Source: Streptomyces sp. Q6 (GTDB lineage Bacteria; Actinomycetota; Actinomycetes; Streptomycetales; Streptomycetaceae). From it: DNA of 64,000 nucleotides. Location: contig NZ_CP146023.1 in assembly GCF_036967205.1 (NCBI RefSeq), positions 186,001-250,000 of the forward strand. Direction: 5' to 3'. Below are positions 8,337 to 16,739 of this stretch, in pieces. The notes beneath the pieces are model-generated. The model saw nothing but the letters and a program-made list of their open reading frames with translations, ran no database searches and had not been told where the DNA came from. Both the position numbers and the translations under genes were made by a program. How positions within the stretch are numbered: the first letter of the stretch is position 1; each line of letters opens with the position of its first letter.

Positions 8337-9302
8337 TCAGGCTGCCGCGGGAGCGGGCGCGTGCGGGGGACGCGCCGCGTGGTAGAGGGAGACCCGGTCG
8401 AAGCGGCTGCCCTCCAGCGACATGATCCAGGCCACCCCGGGAGGGCAATGGTCCGGGTCGTTGGGCGGGCTGACCAGTTCCATCTCCCAGACCACCAGCG
8501 ACCGCCCGGCCACCACATGCAGGGGGCGCTGACGCACCCCGGCTGAGAGGTCCCCCTCCATGCCCGCGAGCAACAGACCGGCCCCACCCAGCCGTTGACC
8601 TCCGGCCAGCAGCGAGACCTCGGGGGAGTAGCGGTCCTTGACCACCGCGCCGAACTCGCCGCGTTCCGCGGCTGCGAGGGTCTCGCGCGCCTCCTGCCAA
8701 CTGGTTTCCGTGCGGCGTGTCATGTCGTCGTGGGCTGAGGCCGCAGCGGCGGTGAGGGCCTGGGCGAGGGCCGCGCGTGCCTGGTTCAGTCGGCTGCGTA
8801 CCGTGCTCACCGGCACCGCGCAGGCCTCGGCGATCTGCTGGTAGGAGGTCACCCCGGTGGAGAAGTACCGCAGCACGAGCGGCAGGCGCAGTGTGGGCGA
8901 CAGCGCCTCCACGGCCTCCCAGACCCAGTCCCGCAACGCATGGTTCTGGAGGACTTGTTCGGGCGTGGCGCCGGAAGCGGGCAGGGGGACCGCCTCCATG
9001 GGCTCGACCCGCCGGGCGGCCCGCAGCAGCGTGCGGCAGTTGTTGCGCACGACCATGCGCAGCCAGGGCCCCACGGCCTCCGGATCGCGGACGTCCACGA
9101 TCCGGCGCAGCGCCACTAGCGCCGCCTCCTGGAGGACGTCGTCCACGTCCGGGCCCGGTCCCAGCAGGCTGAGGGCCACTGCCCGCATGCCGGGCCGGTG
9201 CCGCTCGAGGAGCAGGGCCAGCGCCGACACGTCGCCTGACTGCGCCGCCCGGGTCAGGGCCGCGTCCTGTGCGGGGCCGGTGTCTCCCGGTATTCCGCTC
9301 AT
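8337..9302 (-). CDS. ECF-type sigma factor with C-terminal SnoaL-like domain
   Basis: 321 residues. ATG 9302 is chosen because GGAGGACGAGG precedes it; the 47 further upstream codons look non-coding. The N-terminal half has sigma region 2 (DVDDVLQEAALVALRRI) and sigma-70 region 4 (SYQQIAEACAVPVSTVRSRLNQAR). The C-terminal half (residues 195-310) resembles a SnoaL/NTF2-like fold, as in the long ECF subfamilies where this extension controls activity in place of an anti-sigma factor. No anti-sigma gene adjoins it. It probably directs RNA polymerase to a small stress regulon. Confidence 0.85.
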   Translation of the reverse strand: MSGIPGDTGPAQDAALTRAAQSGDVSALALLLERHRPGMRAVALSLLGPGPDVDDVLQEAALVALRRIVDVRDPEAVGPWLRMVVRNNCRTLLRAARRVEPMEAVPLPASGATPEQVLQNHALRDWVWEAVEALSPTLRLPLVLRYFSTGVTSYQQIAEACAVPVSTVRSRLNQARAALAQALTAAAASAHDDMTRRTETSWQEARETLAAAERGEFGAVVKDRYSPEVSLLAGGQRLGGAGLLLAGMEGDLSAGVRQRPLHVVAGRSLVVWEMELVSPPNDPDHCPPGVAWIMSLEGSRFDRVSLYHAARPPHAPAPAAA

Positions 9303-9361
9303 ACCTCGTCCTCCCGATCGCGACACGTGTTTTCTATCTTGAACGTTTACAGGAGACGGCC

Positions 9362-9634
9362 TCAGTACCAGTGGTTGGTCTGCCAGAAGGGCCATGCGTC
9401 GCACGGGCTTCCATAGGCGCTGTTCATGTAGTTGAGGCCCCACTTGATCTGGGTGGCCGGGTTGGTCCGGCGCCTGAGGAGGCGTTGACGGCGGCCTAGT
9501 TTTAGCTGGGCTCGTGGTCCACGACGAGGTTGCTGAAGCACTGGAACTGAGTGCTCGGTACCAGCGACGCCGACGACGCTTCCGACTGCGGTGACCGCTG
9601 TGGCGGAGGCCACGGCGAATCGCCGGACCGACAT
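9362..9634 (-). pseudogene. Frameshifted remnant of a secreted transglycosylase-like protein
   Basis: The N-terminus (MSVRRFAVASATAVTAVG, from 9634) is a signal peptide, and the C-terminus (TNPATQIKWGLNYMNSAYG ... WPFWQTNHWY) is the end of a Streptomyces SLT-type lytic transglycosylase. Between them the frame is wrong. The expected catalytic stretch appears in another frame as STQFQCFSNLVVDHEPS followed by a stop (about 9505-9545). Most of the catalytic domain is deleted. Intact relatives are secreted cell-wall enzymes of roughly 150-200 residues; only about 90 codons remain. Confidence 0.7.
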
Positions 9635-9809
9635 GAGGCTCACGCGGTTTCCTTCCGATACGACCAAATGTTTGAGCAGGTGCGAATACTCACACATCGC
9701 TCTTGCTCGCGCGGCTGAGAACGCTGAACCCGTTGAAGGGTTCGACACGTGTATCAAGAAGCGCGCAGCCTCGACAGGCTGCTTGACGCGGAAAGGCTGG
9801 TCCTCAGAC

Positions 9810-10256
9810 ATGTCAAAGGCATTCACGAAAACCTTCGAGGTCCGTTGGGACGATGTGGACGCCAACGGCCATCTGCGTAACACGAGATATCTGGAGTACG
9901 CCGCTTCGGCCCGGCTCGCCATCCTGATGGAAGCGGACTGGAGCCCACAAGCCCTGCGCCAGGCAGGACTCGCCCCCGTGACACTCAGCGATGATGTCCG
10001 CTATCGGCGCGAGGTCTTCCCCGCCGAAGTCGTCACCGTGGGCACCCACGTCATCGGACTGAGCGAGGACGGTTCGCGCTGGCAGTTCGAGCACATTCTG
10101 ACGCGCGCGAGTGGTGAAAGGGCTGCCGAGGTACGCACCTTGGGCGCCTGGATCGACCTCGGCACCCGCAAGATCACCGCGCCTCCGGCCGGACTGCGAG
10201 CCCACTTCGAAGCCGCGCGAACCGCAGACTGTCAGGACCTCACCCCAAGGTCCTGA
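9810..10256 (+). CDS. Hotdog-fold acyl-CoA thioesterase
   Basis: 148 residues from ATG 9810; codons upstream in this frame are antisense to the decayed transglycosylase. A 4HBT-type hotdog fold is indicated by FEVRWDDVDANGHLRNTRYLEYA, where the Asp and Asn-Gly-His are the usual active-site and substrate-loop residues, and by RREVFPAEVVTVGTHV. It would hydrolyse an acyl-CoA or other acyl thioester in the cytoplasm. The ribosome site (GAAAGG) is weak. It stands alone, with no fatty-acid genes beside it. Confidence 0.85.
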   Translation: MSKAFTKTFEVRWDDVDANGHLRNTRYLEYAASARLAILMEADWSPQALRQAGLAPVTLSDDVRYRREVFPAEVVTVGTHVIGLSEDGSRWQFEHILTRASGERAAEVRTLGAWIDLGTRKITAPPAGLRAHFEAARTADCQDLTPRS

Positions 10257-10482
10257 CAGTCCATTGTGAGTGGGGCGGCCGCCCTCGCGTCGGGGGAAGA
10301 TCACGAGGACGACCACCCCGTCCTGCGTCCAGGCCAGCCAACCAACACCCTGACGCAGGAGCTCTTCACCAGGGCAACGGGGTTGAGGGCACGGCAGGTT
10401 CACAGGAAAGCGAAGCAAACGGCTTTGGTGGGAGACTTCAACATGTTTGTCCCCTATGGCCGCAGGGAGACGGGAGCACCGG

Positions 10483-10770
10483 ATGGCGAACGACCTGCTG
10501 CGGCCTGTTCAGCCCTGCGCGCTCCCCCTGGCGAACGCCGCATCTGGATGCATACCCCACGGGGCATGGAGCGTGGCGTTCGTCCATGACCAACTGACCA
10601 CCGCAGGCTGGCTGGTGGAGTGGCGGCTGTTCGACGTGTGCCGGCGGATCGGCTCGACCAATCGGCATGGGCATCGCGCGCTCGCCCTGAAAGCACGTTC
10701 GCACCGGCGGCTGTGCGGAGCGCTCGGGGCGCAGCAATCCGCACGACCACTGGTCGACGGGCGGGCTTAG
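10483..10770 (+). pseudogene. Possible decayed ATP-binding (anti-sigma kinase-like) gene
   Basis: The frame from ATG 10483, preceded by GGGAGACGGGAG, encodes LANAASGCIPHG, FVHDQLTTAGW, LFDVCRRIG and NRHGH. This resembles the start of Streptomyces RsbW-like HATPase proteins, but the ELVTNAxxHG box is damaged and the rest of the ATP-binding fold is missing. Third-position GC is moderately high. It could also be chance. The remainder of 10257-10785 shows nothing else. Confidence 0.3.
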
Positions 10771-10785
10771 GACCCTCGACCATGG

Positions 10786-11256
10786 TCAGTCGCAGTGAGT
10801 CTGGGGCTCCTGGAGCAGATCCACGGTCGCGGCGTCCCAGTCGATCTTGCTGAGTTCGGCCTCGGCGGGTACCACCTCGTAGGTCTCGGCCAGCCACTCT
10901 GCCAGCGGCGGCACGGGCAGCTCGAACAGCGCAGCGGTGTCGCGGGATGTCAGCCGCAGCCGTGCGGTGGCGCCGTCGGCGGGGTAGGACGGCCAGAGCT
11001 GGACGTCACCGAGGCCGCTCACCGAGTAGAGCCCCTGGTGCAGAAGGGCGCGGCTGATCCGCCACTGGACGCAGGGGCCGCCCTTGATGGCCAATTCCAC
11101 GGACACGACCCAGGGAGTGTCCGGGGCGAACCGGAATGCGGCGCGTACGGGCTGCCGAGTAGTGAGGTTCAGTACGCGCTCGATGTCCAGGACCAGCTCG
11201 GAGCGGCCGTGCGATACCGCGCGGCAGGTCTGTCGATCCGATGGGTTGCCGCTCAT
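10786..11256 (-). CDS. SsgA-family sporulation/cell-division regulator
   Basis: 156 residues. The SsgA-like (SALP) fold is indicated by RAAFRFAPDTPWVVSVEL, WRISRALLHQGL, GDVQLWPS and FELPVPPLAEWLAETYEVVP. SALPs are specific to sporulating actinomycetes; they help position septa and peptidoglycan synthesis during sporulation. The N-terminus is about 15-20 residues longer than usual, so GTG 11217 is an alternative start. The gene stands alone. A palindrome lies 78 bp upstream (11334-11345). A second SALP is at 32117-32521. Confidence 0.85.
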   Translation of the reverse strand: MSGNPSDRQTCRAVSHGRSELVLDIERVLNLTTRQPVRAAFRFAPDTPWVVSVELAIKGGPCVQWRISRALLHQGLYSVSGLGDVQLWPSYPADGATARLRLTSRDTAALFELPVPPLAEWLAETYEVVPAEAELSKIDWDAATVDLLQEPQTHCD

Positions 11257-11333
11257 GGCGAGTTGGCCCCTCTCTGTGGCGGAAGCTGGCCTCGTCCACT
11301 GTTGCCGCCACGAGAGCGACGTACATAAGTCAC

Positions 11334-11345
11334 TTGACCGGTCAA
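11334..11345. promoter_or_regulatory. Palindromic operator-like site upstream of the SsgA-like gene
   Basis: TTGACCGGTCAA is a perfect 12-bp palindrome, followed two bases later by a further TTGACC half-site. It lies between the start of the minus-strand SsgA-like gene and the plus-strand hydrolase at 11587. The form fits a TetR or MarR-type operator or an overlapping -35 element. The rest of 11257-11586 shows no gene. Confidence 0.45.
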
Positions 11346-11586
11346 CTTGACCGAGTTGGGCCCCGGGCGCCGTGCCGGGCGGGCGGGGGATCGGCTCCAG
11401 ACGGCCCCGTGTCCGTTTGCGGCGACTTGGCCGGGGCGCCGGGAACGGGCTGTCCGGCGCTGTCGGACACCACGGACCAAGAACATTAAGTCATTCGACT
11501 GTCGCCCTTGACCTGCCCTTGAAGGATGCTGAAACGGTCGCCCGCGTGCCGGTGCCGGGTGGTCGTCGTGCTCGGAGGAAGCAGCC

Positions 11587-12387
11587 GTGAACCGTACCCC
11601 CGTCGTCTTCATCCATGGTGCGTGGCTTCACGCGTTGTCATGGGAGTCGTGGGCGGAGCGTTTCGCCAGCCGGGGCTTCCTCGCGTTCACACCGGGCTGG
11701 CCGGGGGAGGCGTTCACCGTGGGGGAGATGCGGAAGTCCTCCGACCGGCTCACCGACATCGGCCTGGACCTGCTGACGGACCACTACGCCAAAATCGTAG
11801 GCTCGTTCGATGTTGCGCCGGTGATCATCGGTCACTCGGTCGGCGGGCTCATCGCCCAACACCTCATCGGAGCCAACATCGGCCAGGCCGCAGTGGCCAT
11901 CGCCCCCGCTCCGGTCAACGACATCGCGGTGTCCGCCCCGCAGACCGGGCTGTGGCACCCGGGCCAGTCCGACGACACTGATCCAACAGTTTCCCTGTCC
12001 TCGGATCAGTTCCATCGGCTCTTTGCGAACACCGTCACCGCGGACGAGTCCGCCCGACTCTACGAACGCTATGTCGTGCCGACACCCCGCCGGCTGCTCG
12101 CCGACCTCGGCTGCGGAGACTCGGCGCGCAGTCCGCGCGCGGTGGCCGACGTCGGCAACGCGGGCCGCGGCCCGCTCCTGCTGATCTCGGGACAGGAGGA
12201 CCTGCTGGTGCCTGACGCCGCCACGCGCGCGGCGTACAAGCAGTACGGCGACTCCATGGCCGTCACCGACCTCAAGCAGTTCGCGGACCGCGCGCACTCA
12301 CTGACCATCGACAACGGATGGAGGTTCGTCGCGGACTACGTGCTCGGCTGGCTCGACGAACACGGTCTGCGGGCCCACCCCCTGTAG
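11587..12387 (+). CDS. Alpha/beta hydrolase
   Basis: 266 residues from a GTG with GGAGGAAG 5 nt upstream. Motifs: IHGAWLHALSWE (oxyanion region), nucleophile elbow IIGHSVGGL near residue 80, acid in LLISGQEDLLVP and catalytic His in FADRAHSLTIDNGW. No signal peptide. It ends 18 bp from the 3' end of LAL regulator A, to which it is convergent. The substrate is unknown; the family includes esterases and lactonases. Confidence 0.8.
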   Translation: MNRTPVVFIHGAWLHALSWESWAERFASRGFLAFTPGWPGEAFTVGEMRKSSDRLTDIGLDLLTDHYAKIVGSFDVAPVIIGHSVGGLIAQHLIGANIGQAAVAIAPAPVNDIAVSAPQTGLWHPGQSDDTDPTVSLSSDQFHRLFANTVTADESARLYERYVVPTPRRLLADLGCGDSARSPRAVADVGNAGRGPLLLISGQEDLLVPDAATRAAYKQYGDSMAVTDLKQFADRAHSLTIDNGWRFVADYVLGWLDEHGLRAHPL

Positions 12388-12405
12388 GAACCCGGGAGGG
12401 CGCAC

Positions 12406-15168
12406 TCACACGTTCTGGTCGTCGCGGATCCTGCCCAGGGCGTCGCGGAGGGCGGCGCGGGAGGTGATGCCGAGTTTGGGGAAGACTCGGTAGAGGTGTG
12501 AGCTGACGGTGCGTGGGGAGAGGTGCATGCGTTCGCCGATCTCCTTGTTGGTCAGGCCGCTTGCGGCGAGGTCGGCGATCCGGCGCTCCTGCCAGGTGAG
12601 TTCGGTCAGTTGCGTGGTCGCGCGTGTGACCAGGCCGGAGACGCGGAGTTCGGCTTGGGCGCGTTCGGCCCAGGTGGCGGCCCCGAGGCGTTGGAAGGTC
12701 TGGGCGGCGAGGGTGAGGGAGGGGCGGGCGGTTTTGGGTCCGTGGGTGTGGCGTTGGCGGATGCCGTGGGCGAGGTGGATGCGGGCGAGTTCGTAGGGGA
12801 AGTGGTGGGCGTGGGGGTGGGTTTGGGCTTGGTGGTAGTAGTGGTCGGCTTGGGTGGGGTCGGGGGTGGTCATGGCGAGGGCGCCGTAGGTGGTGAGGGC
12901 GAGGCGGGGGCTGATGTGGGGGAGGCCTGCGTGGTGGGCGGCTTGGGCGTGTTGGTGGGCTTGTTGGGTGCGGCCGGTGTGGAGGGCTGCTTCGACGAGG
13001 TCGAGGAGGGTGCGGGGGGCTTGGTGGGCGTAGGGGTGGAAGGTGCCGGGGGGTGTGATGCCGATGGCGTGGAGGTATGCGGCTTCGTAGTCGCCTTCGG
13101 CGAGGGCGGTGGTGGTGCCGATGGTGTCGGTGATCTGGGTGAGGAAGCCGATGCCGCGGGGGCGGGCCCAGGTGTCGACGGTGGCTTGCAACTCGCGTGC
13201 GTGCTCGACCTGGCCCCGCAACGCCGCCAACAACCCCAAGTAGGCATGCGTGTGGTGGACGAACAACGCGTGCTTGTGCGTCGTCGTCAGCTCCAGGCAG
13301 CGCCGCCCAGTGCGCTCCGCCTCGTCCCACTCACCCACCGCGATCTGGTCCAGCATGATCAGATGCAGCATCGTCATGGCGTCCGCCAGGGCGCCCGTCT
13401 CGATCTCGCGGTCCACCATGCGCTGCAAATGTGGCCGGTACTGACTGAGCGCGTCCACGTGATAGGCGGCGGCGCCCAGCCGGGTGACGTCCCAAGGTTC
13501 CAGCGAGTGCACGTCGGCGAAGGCACGCTCCAGCCGTTCGTTCACCCCGGCCCCGCGCAGGACGACGTCACCCCACGCGTCCTGGTAGATGCGCGAGTGC
13601 GCGGGCACCAGGTCGCCCAGGCTGTCCAGCAACTCGTGGACCCGCAGCCACCACGCCTCGTCACTGCCGTACTGGCTGATGGCCAGCAGCAGGTCGATCA
13701 GCCGGGTGAGCACCTCGTTCGACTGGCCGACCCCGCGGTCGCGCAGACTCTCGATCGCGGCGAAGACCTGGTGCTGCGAGGAGCGGATGTCCCCGTCCTC
13801 GAAGAAGGCGACATAGCCCGACGCGACCACCGAGTCCGGGGAGCCGCCGGTGTCTACGCCGGCACCTGCGCGGACCAGCTGCCTTGCCTGGTCCAACCGG
13901 CCCGAGTGTCCGGCGACGTACGCCGCGCTGCCCAGTCTGCGGGACCGTTCTTGGTGGGTTTCGCTCAGTTCGGCGGCGCGGGTCAGCCAGGCCACGGCGG
14001 CGACCGCGCCGCCGCGCCGGGTGGCGGACTCGGCGGCCGCTTCCAGAGCGGCGGCGACCGCCTCGTCCGGGTCGACGGCCGACGCCGCCAGATGCGTGGC
14101 CCGCCGCTCCACGTTGTCGCGGTGGACGTCGGCGAGTACGGTATGTGCCGCGCGCCGCTCGTTCGGAGTCGCCGTCTGCACCACGGACGACCGCACCAGC
14201 GGATGCCGGAAGACGAAGTCACCACTGAGCGGATCGACCACCAGCAGCCCATAGTCGGTGGCCTCGTCGGTGTCAGTCATCCGGTACCGGCCACCCCTGG
14301 CCTGACCGGCCGCCGTACCGGCCCCGACACCGTCCAGGGCGCCGCGCAGCAGCTCCGCGCGGACGGGGTCGCTCAGAGCCTTGATCCGGGCGCCGTAGAC
14401 CTGTTGCAGGCGCTGCGGCAGGGGGATGCCGGTGTAGCCGAAGGGCTCCTCCGGCGCGTGCCCCGTTCGACGGTCGCGCACGTACGGAGGCAGTTCCAAC
14501 AGGGCCAGCGGATTGCCCTGAGCCTCCTCCAGGACCAGGCGGCGCACACGGTCGGCCAGTCCGGGGTGGTGCAGGTCCAGCATCTGCTCGGCGGCCTTCT
14601 CCGACAGTGTGGTCACCGCAAGTTCCTTCAGCGCAGCGGTGTCGAAGCCCGAGGGCACACCAGCCCGCAGGACGACGACGAGCTTCACCGAGCTGCCGGT
14701 GAGGCGACGCCCGACGAAACCGATCACCTCGGTGCTGGAAGCGTCCAGCCACTGCCCGTCGTCCAGAACGAGCAGCAGTGGATGCTGAGAGGCGGCCAAG
14801 GAGAGCAGGTCGAGGACGGCGATTCCGAGGGTCATGACCGACGGGGGAGTGCCTTCGCTCCTGCCGAAGACGACGTCGAAGACCTTGCGGTGGACCTGGT
14901 CCAGCCGGTCGATGTAGGACAACAGCGGATACAGGAACTGGTGCAGCCCGGCGAACGGAAGTTCCGACTCCGCCTCAACTCCGGCCGCCCGGATCACCCG
15001 GTACCGCTCCGCCACCGCGAGCTGCGACACATGTCCCAGCAACGCGCTCTTGCCCACACCAGAGTCGCCGCGCAGCACGAGCGCCCTGCCTCCGGGGGCC
15101 GCCACGAACGCGGACAGCACCTCCTGCTCGCTGTCGCGTCCGATCATCGTCCCGATCACTGACTCCAC
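12406..15168 (-). CDS. Large LuxR-family (LAL) ATP-binding regulator A
   Basis: 920 residues from a GTG. An N-terminal AAA/STAND ATPase carries Walker A GDSGVGKS (residues 35-42) and Walker B LLLVLDDGQWLD. A long TPR-like middle follows, and the C-terminus is a LuxR helix-turn-helix (LTWQERRIADLAASGLTNKEIGERMHLS split over its helices). LAL proteins sense nucleotide or ligand state and activate nearby genes. It aligns without gaps to regulator B (51273-54038). Segments 12435-13233 and 13898-14250 are identical or nearly so, while the rest has diverged. The segment 12700-13200 has unusual codon use, with a C-rich coding strand. Confidence 0.93.
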   Translation of the reverse strand: MESVIGTMIGRDSEQEVLSAFVAAPGGRALVLRGDSGVGKSALLGHVSQLAVAERYRVIRAAGVEAESELPFAGLHQFLYPLLSYIDRLDQVHRKVFDVVFGRSEGTPPSVMTLGIAVLDLLSLAASQHPLLLVLDDGQWLDASSTEVIGFVGRRLTGSSVKLVVVLRAGVPSGFDTAALKELAVTTLSEKAAEQMLDLHHPGLADRVRRLVLEEAQGNPLALLELPPYVRDRRTGHAPEEPFGYTGIPLPQRLQQVYGARIKALSDPVRAELLRGALDGVGAGTAAGQARGGRYRMTDTDEATDYGLLVVDPLSGDFVFRHPLVRSSVVQTATPNERRAAHTVLADVHRDNVERRATHLAASAVDPDEAVAAALEAAAESATRRGGAVAAVAWLTRAAELSETHQERSRRLGSAAYVAGHSGRLDQARQLVRAGAGVDTGGSPDSVVASGYVAFFEDGDIRSSQHQVFAAIESLRDRGVGQSNEVLTRLIDLLLAISQYGSDEAWWLRVHELLDSLGDLVPAHSRIYQDAWGDVVLRGAGVNERLERAFADVHSLEPWDVTRLGAAAYHVDALSQYRPHLQRMVDREIETGALADAMTMLHLIMLDQIAVGEWDEAERTGRRCLELTTTHKHALFVHHTHAYLGLLAALRGQVEHARELQATVDTWARPRGIGFLTQITDTIGTTTALAEGDYEAAYLHAIGITPPGTFHPYAHQAPRTLLDLVEAALHTGRTQQAHQHAQAAHHAGLPHISPRLALTTYGALAMTTPDPTQADHYYHQAQTHPHAHHFPYELARIHLAHGIRQRHTHGPKTARPSLTLAAQTFQRLGAATWAERAQAELRVSGLVTRATTQLTELTWQERRIADLAASGLTNKEIGERMHLSPRTVSSHLYRVFPKLGITSRAALRDALGRIRDDQNV
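12435..13233. repeat. 799-bp block identical to 51302-52100 (in LAL regulator A)
   Basis: Read side by side, the block matches 51302-52100 at a constant offset of 38,867 bp and ends at the first difference at 13234. It encodes the TPR end and the LuxR DNA-binding domain. Sharp edges inside two diverged genes indicate recent gene conversion rather than a recent whole-gene duplication. Confidence 0.85.
13898..14250. repeat. 353-bp block nearly identical to 52765-53117
   Basis: Same offset as the larger block, with one difference seen (T at 13955, G in the other copy). It encodes the segment after the ATPase domain. Shorter identical tracts also occur at 13310-13366, about 13707-13760 and about 14695-14755. 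The mosaic pattern fits repeated conversion tracts. Confidence 0.8.
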
Positions 15169-15700
15169 CGTCCCCCACTCCCTTCCCCGATGAACCAGCC
15201 CGGCCCGAACGCTCTCGCATTCAGGCGCATGGAACAGGCCAAAGCACTTGTGAGGGTACGTTGTTGTCCCTCCCTGCCGTCGTGACAGGTGTCCCCTCGG
15301 TCAGCCGCCCGGGCTCAAGGGTGATGCGTGCCCGCAACCGGTCTCGGACGGCTGTTCAGGGGACATCGCGGCTGGTGGTCGGTCCGGCCCTCCTCGGTGT
15401 GATCCCTGAGGGCGAGCGGTCGTGCTCGTGATACGTCTGGCCGTCCGCCCCCTCACACCTCATGCAGAAGACTAGAACGCACGGAAGAATCCGTCAGCCT
15501 CTATGGCCGGAAAGTTCGTGTTGTACGGCTGGCCCACACGCCTGGAGAGGCCATCTGTAGGGCTGGCCCCACCACCGGCGGTTTCCGCACCGCCCCCGAC
15601 GCCTCACCGCGAGCGGATATGTACCTTCTGCCACGAGACATGTTCCGGCGGCGTGACAGCCCCGGACCACGAGGAGGAACACTGCCAGGAGCCACTCGGC
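15169..15700. other. Intergenic region without a recognised gene
   Basis: Upstream region of LAL regulator A and of the broken dehydrogenase. No credible coding frame or strong hairpin was found. Confidence 0.4.
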
Positions 15701-16255
15701 GCGCGCGTTCTGTCTCCGCTCCATCAGACGCGGTACGTCGTCCCGGCCGCCGCTGTCACTGTCGTACCGGACTCTGCGCTCGCCGGCCGCGCCCCTGGTC
15801 GGGGGCCGGATCGCCGTGGTCGGCGGTGGCGTTGTCGGCTGCTCGGTGGCGGCCCTGCTGGCCCGATCCCCCGGTGTGCGGGTGCAGTTGATGGAGACCG
15901 ATCCGGGGCGGGCCGAGACCGCGAAGGTGCTCGGCGCCGACTACGCTCCGCCGCCCCAGGCACTGGGGGAGTGCGGTCTCGTCCTTCACGCCAGTGCCAC
16001 CGAACAGGGTCTCGCCCGCTCCCTGGAACGGCTTCGGGCCGAGGCCGCCGTGGTCGACCTGAGCTGGTAGGGCGACCGGCGCATCGCCCTTTCCACTCCT
16101 ATGCCGACCTGCTCGCCCCAGCTTTCGACCTGCTCGCCGACCCGGTGTTGGACGCTCTGATCAGCGGCGAGAGCCGGTTCGAGGAACTCCCCGAGGTGAT
16201 GCCGGGTTTGGTATTTACCTGCCGTCTCCTGCACGATGCCCGGCGCGACGAATAA
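15701..16255 (+). pseudogene. Zinc-dependent (MDR) alcohol dehydrogenase remnant
   Basis: Pieces of one protein lie in order in different frames. LHQTRYVVPAAAVTVVPD (from about 15719) is in one frame. After a deletion and frameshift comes the Rossmann part GRIAVVGGGVVGCSVAALLA through VVDLSW. There the expected Tyr codon of S-W-Y-G-D-R is TAG (16068-16070), a nonsense change. After a further shift, HSYADLLAPAFDLLADPVLDALI and FEELPEVMPGL complete the C-terminus. The first ~100 residues, with the zinc ligands, are missing. Comparison is with the family pattern from memory. Confidence 0.75.
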
Positions 16256-16348
16256 GACACATGTGAGATAGGCTCACACGTATCTACCTGTGCGTGTGTA
16301 CGGACGCAAGGGCGGGCCCGACCGGCGTCCGCTGGGAAGCGAGATGGC

Positions 16349-16633
16349 ATGGACTGGGCTGACCAAGCGTTGTGCCGGACGCAGTCGGACCGAATGTTCG
16401 TCGAGGGACCAGCCCAGAACGATGCCAAGACCTTGTGCCTGGACTGCCCCGGACGGCTCGACTGCCTCGCCCATGCCCTCGACCACCGTGAGGCGTACGG
16501 GGTTTGGGGCGCGATGACCGAGTGGGAGCGTCGCGCTCTGCTACGCCGGCGCACGTCGGTGGGTCGGGCGGAGATCTTCCGGACGGCCCGCGAGGACTCC
16601 GCGCTGATCAGCCTTCCCCGGTCGACCATGTAG
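16349..16633 (+). CDS. WhiB-family iron-sulfur regulator
   Basis: 94 residues from ATG 16349 (ribosome site GGGAAGCGAG). The four cysteine ligands are C9, C30, C33 and C39 (spacing C-x2-C-x5-C), followed by the YGVWGAMT turn and a basic tail (ERRALLRRR). Wbl proteins bind a 4Fe-4S cluster and the sigma factor to control development or stress genes. Upstream are CACATGTG (16258-16265) and TCACACGT (16274-16281). Which Wbl paralogue it is cannot be told from the sequence alone. Confidence 0.9.
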   Translation: MDWADQALCRTQSDRMFVEGPAQNDAKTLCLDCPGRLDCLAHALDHREAYGVWGAMTEWERRALLRRRTSVGRAEIFRTAREDSALISLPRSTM

Positions 16634-16739
16634 CACCTGAAACCAGTCCACATATGCGGTTGGCGGGGCTCACGTGAACCCCGGGCCCAGTTACACACGT
16701 CCCAAAGGCGTGTGACACCAGAGCGGAAGAAGCTGATGC

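Noticed and set aside
12523-15162. Very long plus-strand open frame opposite LAL regulator A (and its shorter counterpart at 51390-52169)
   Set aside because: It is the shadow of the regulator gene: Gly/Val-rich low-complexity protein with no family resemblance, produced by the GC-biased codons of the true strand.
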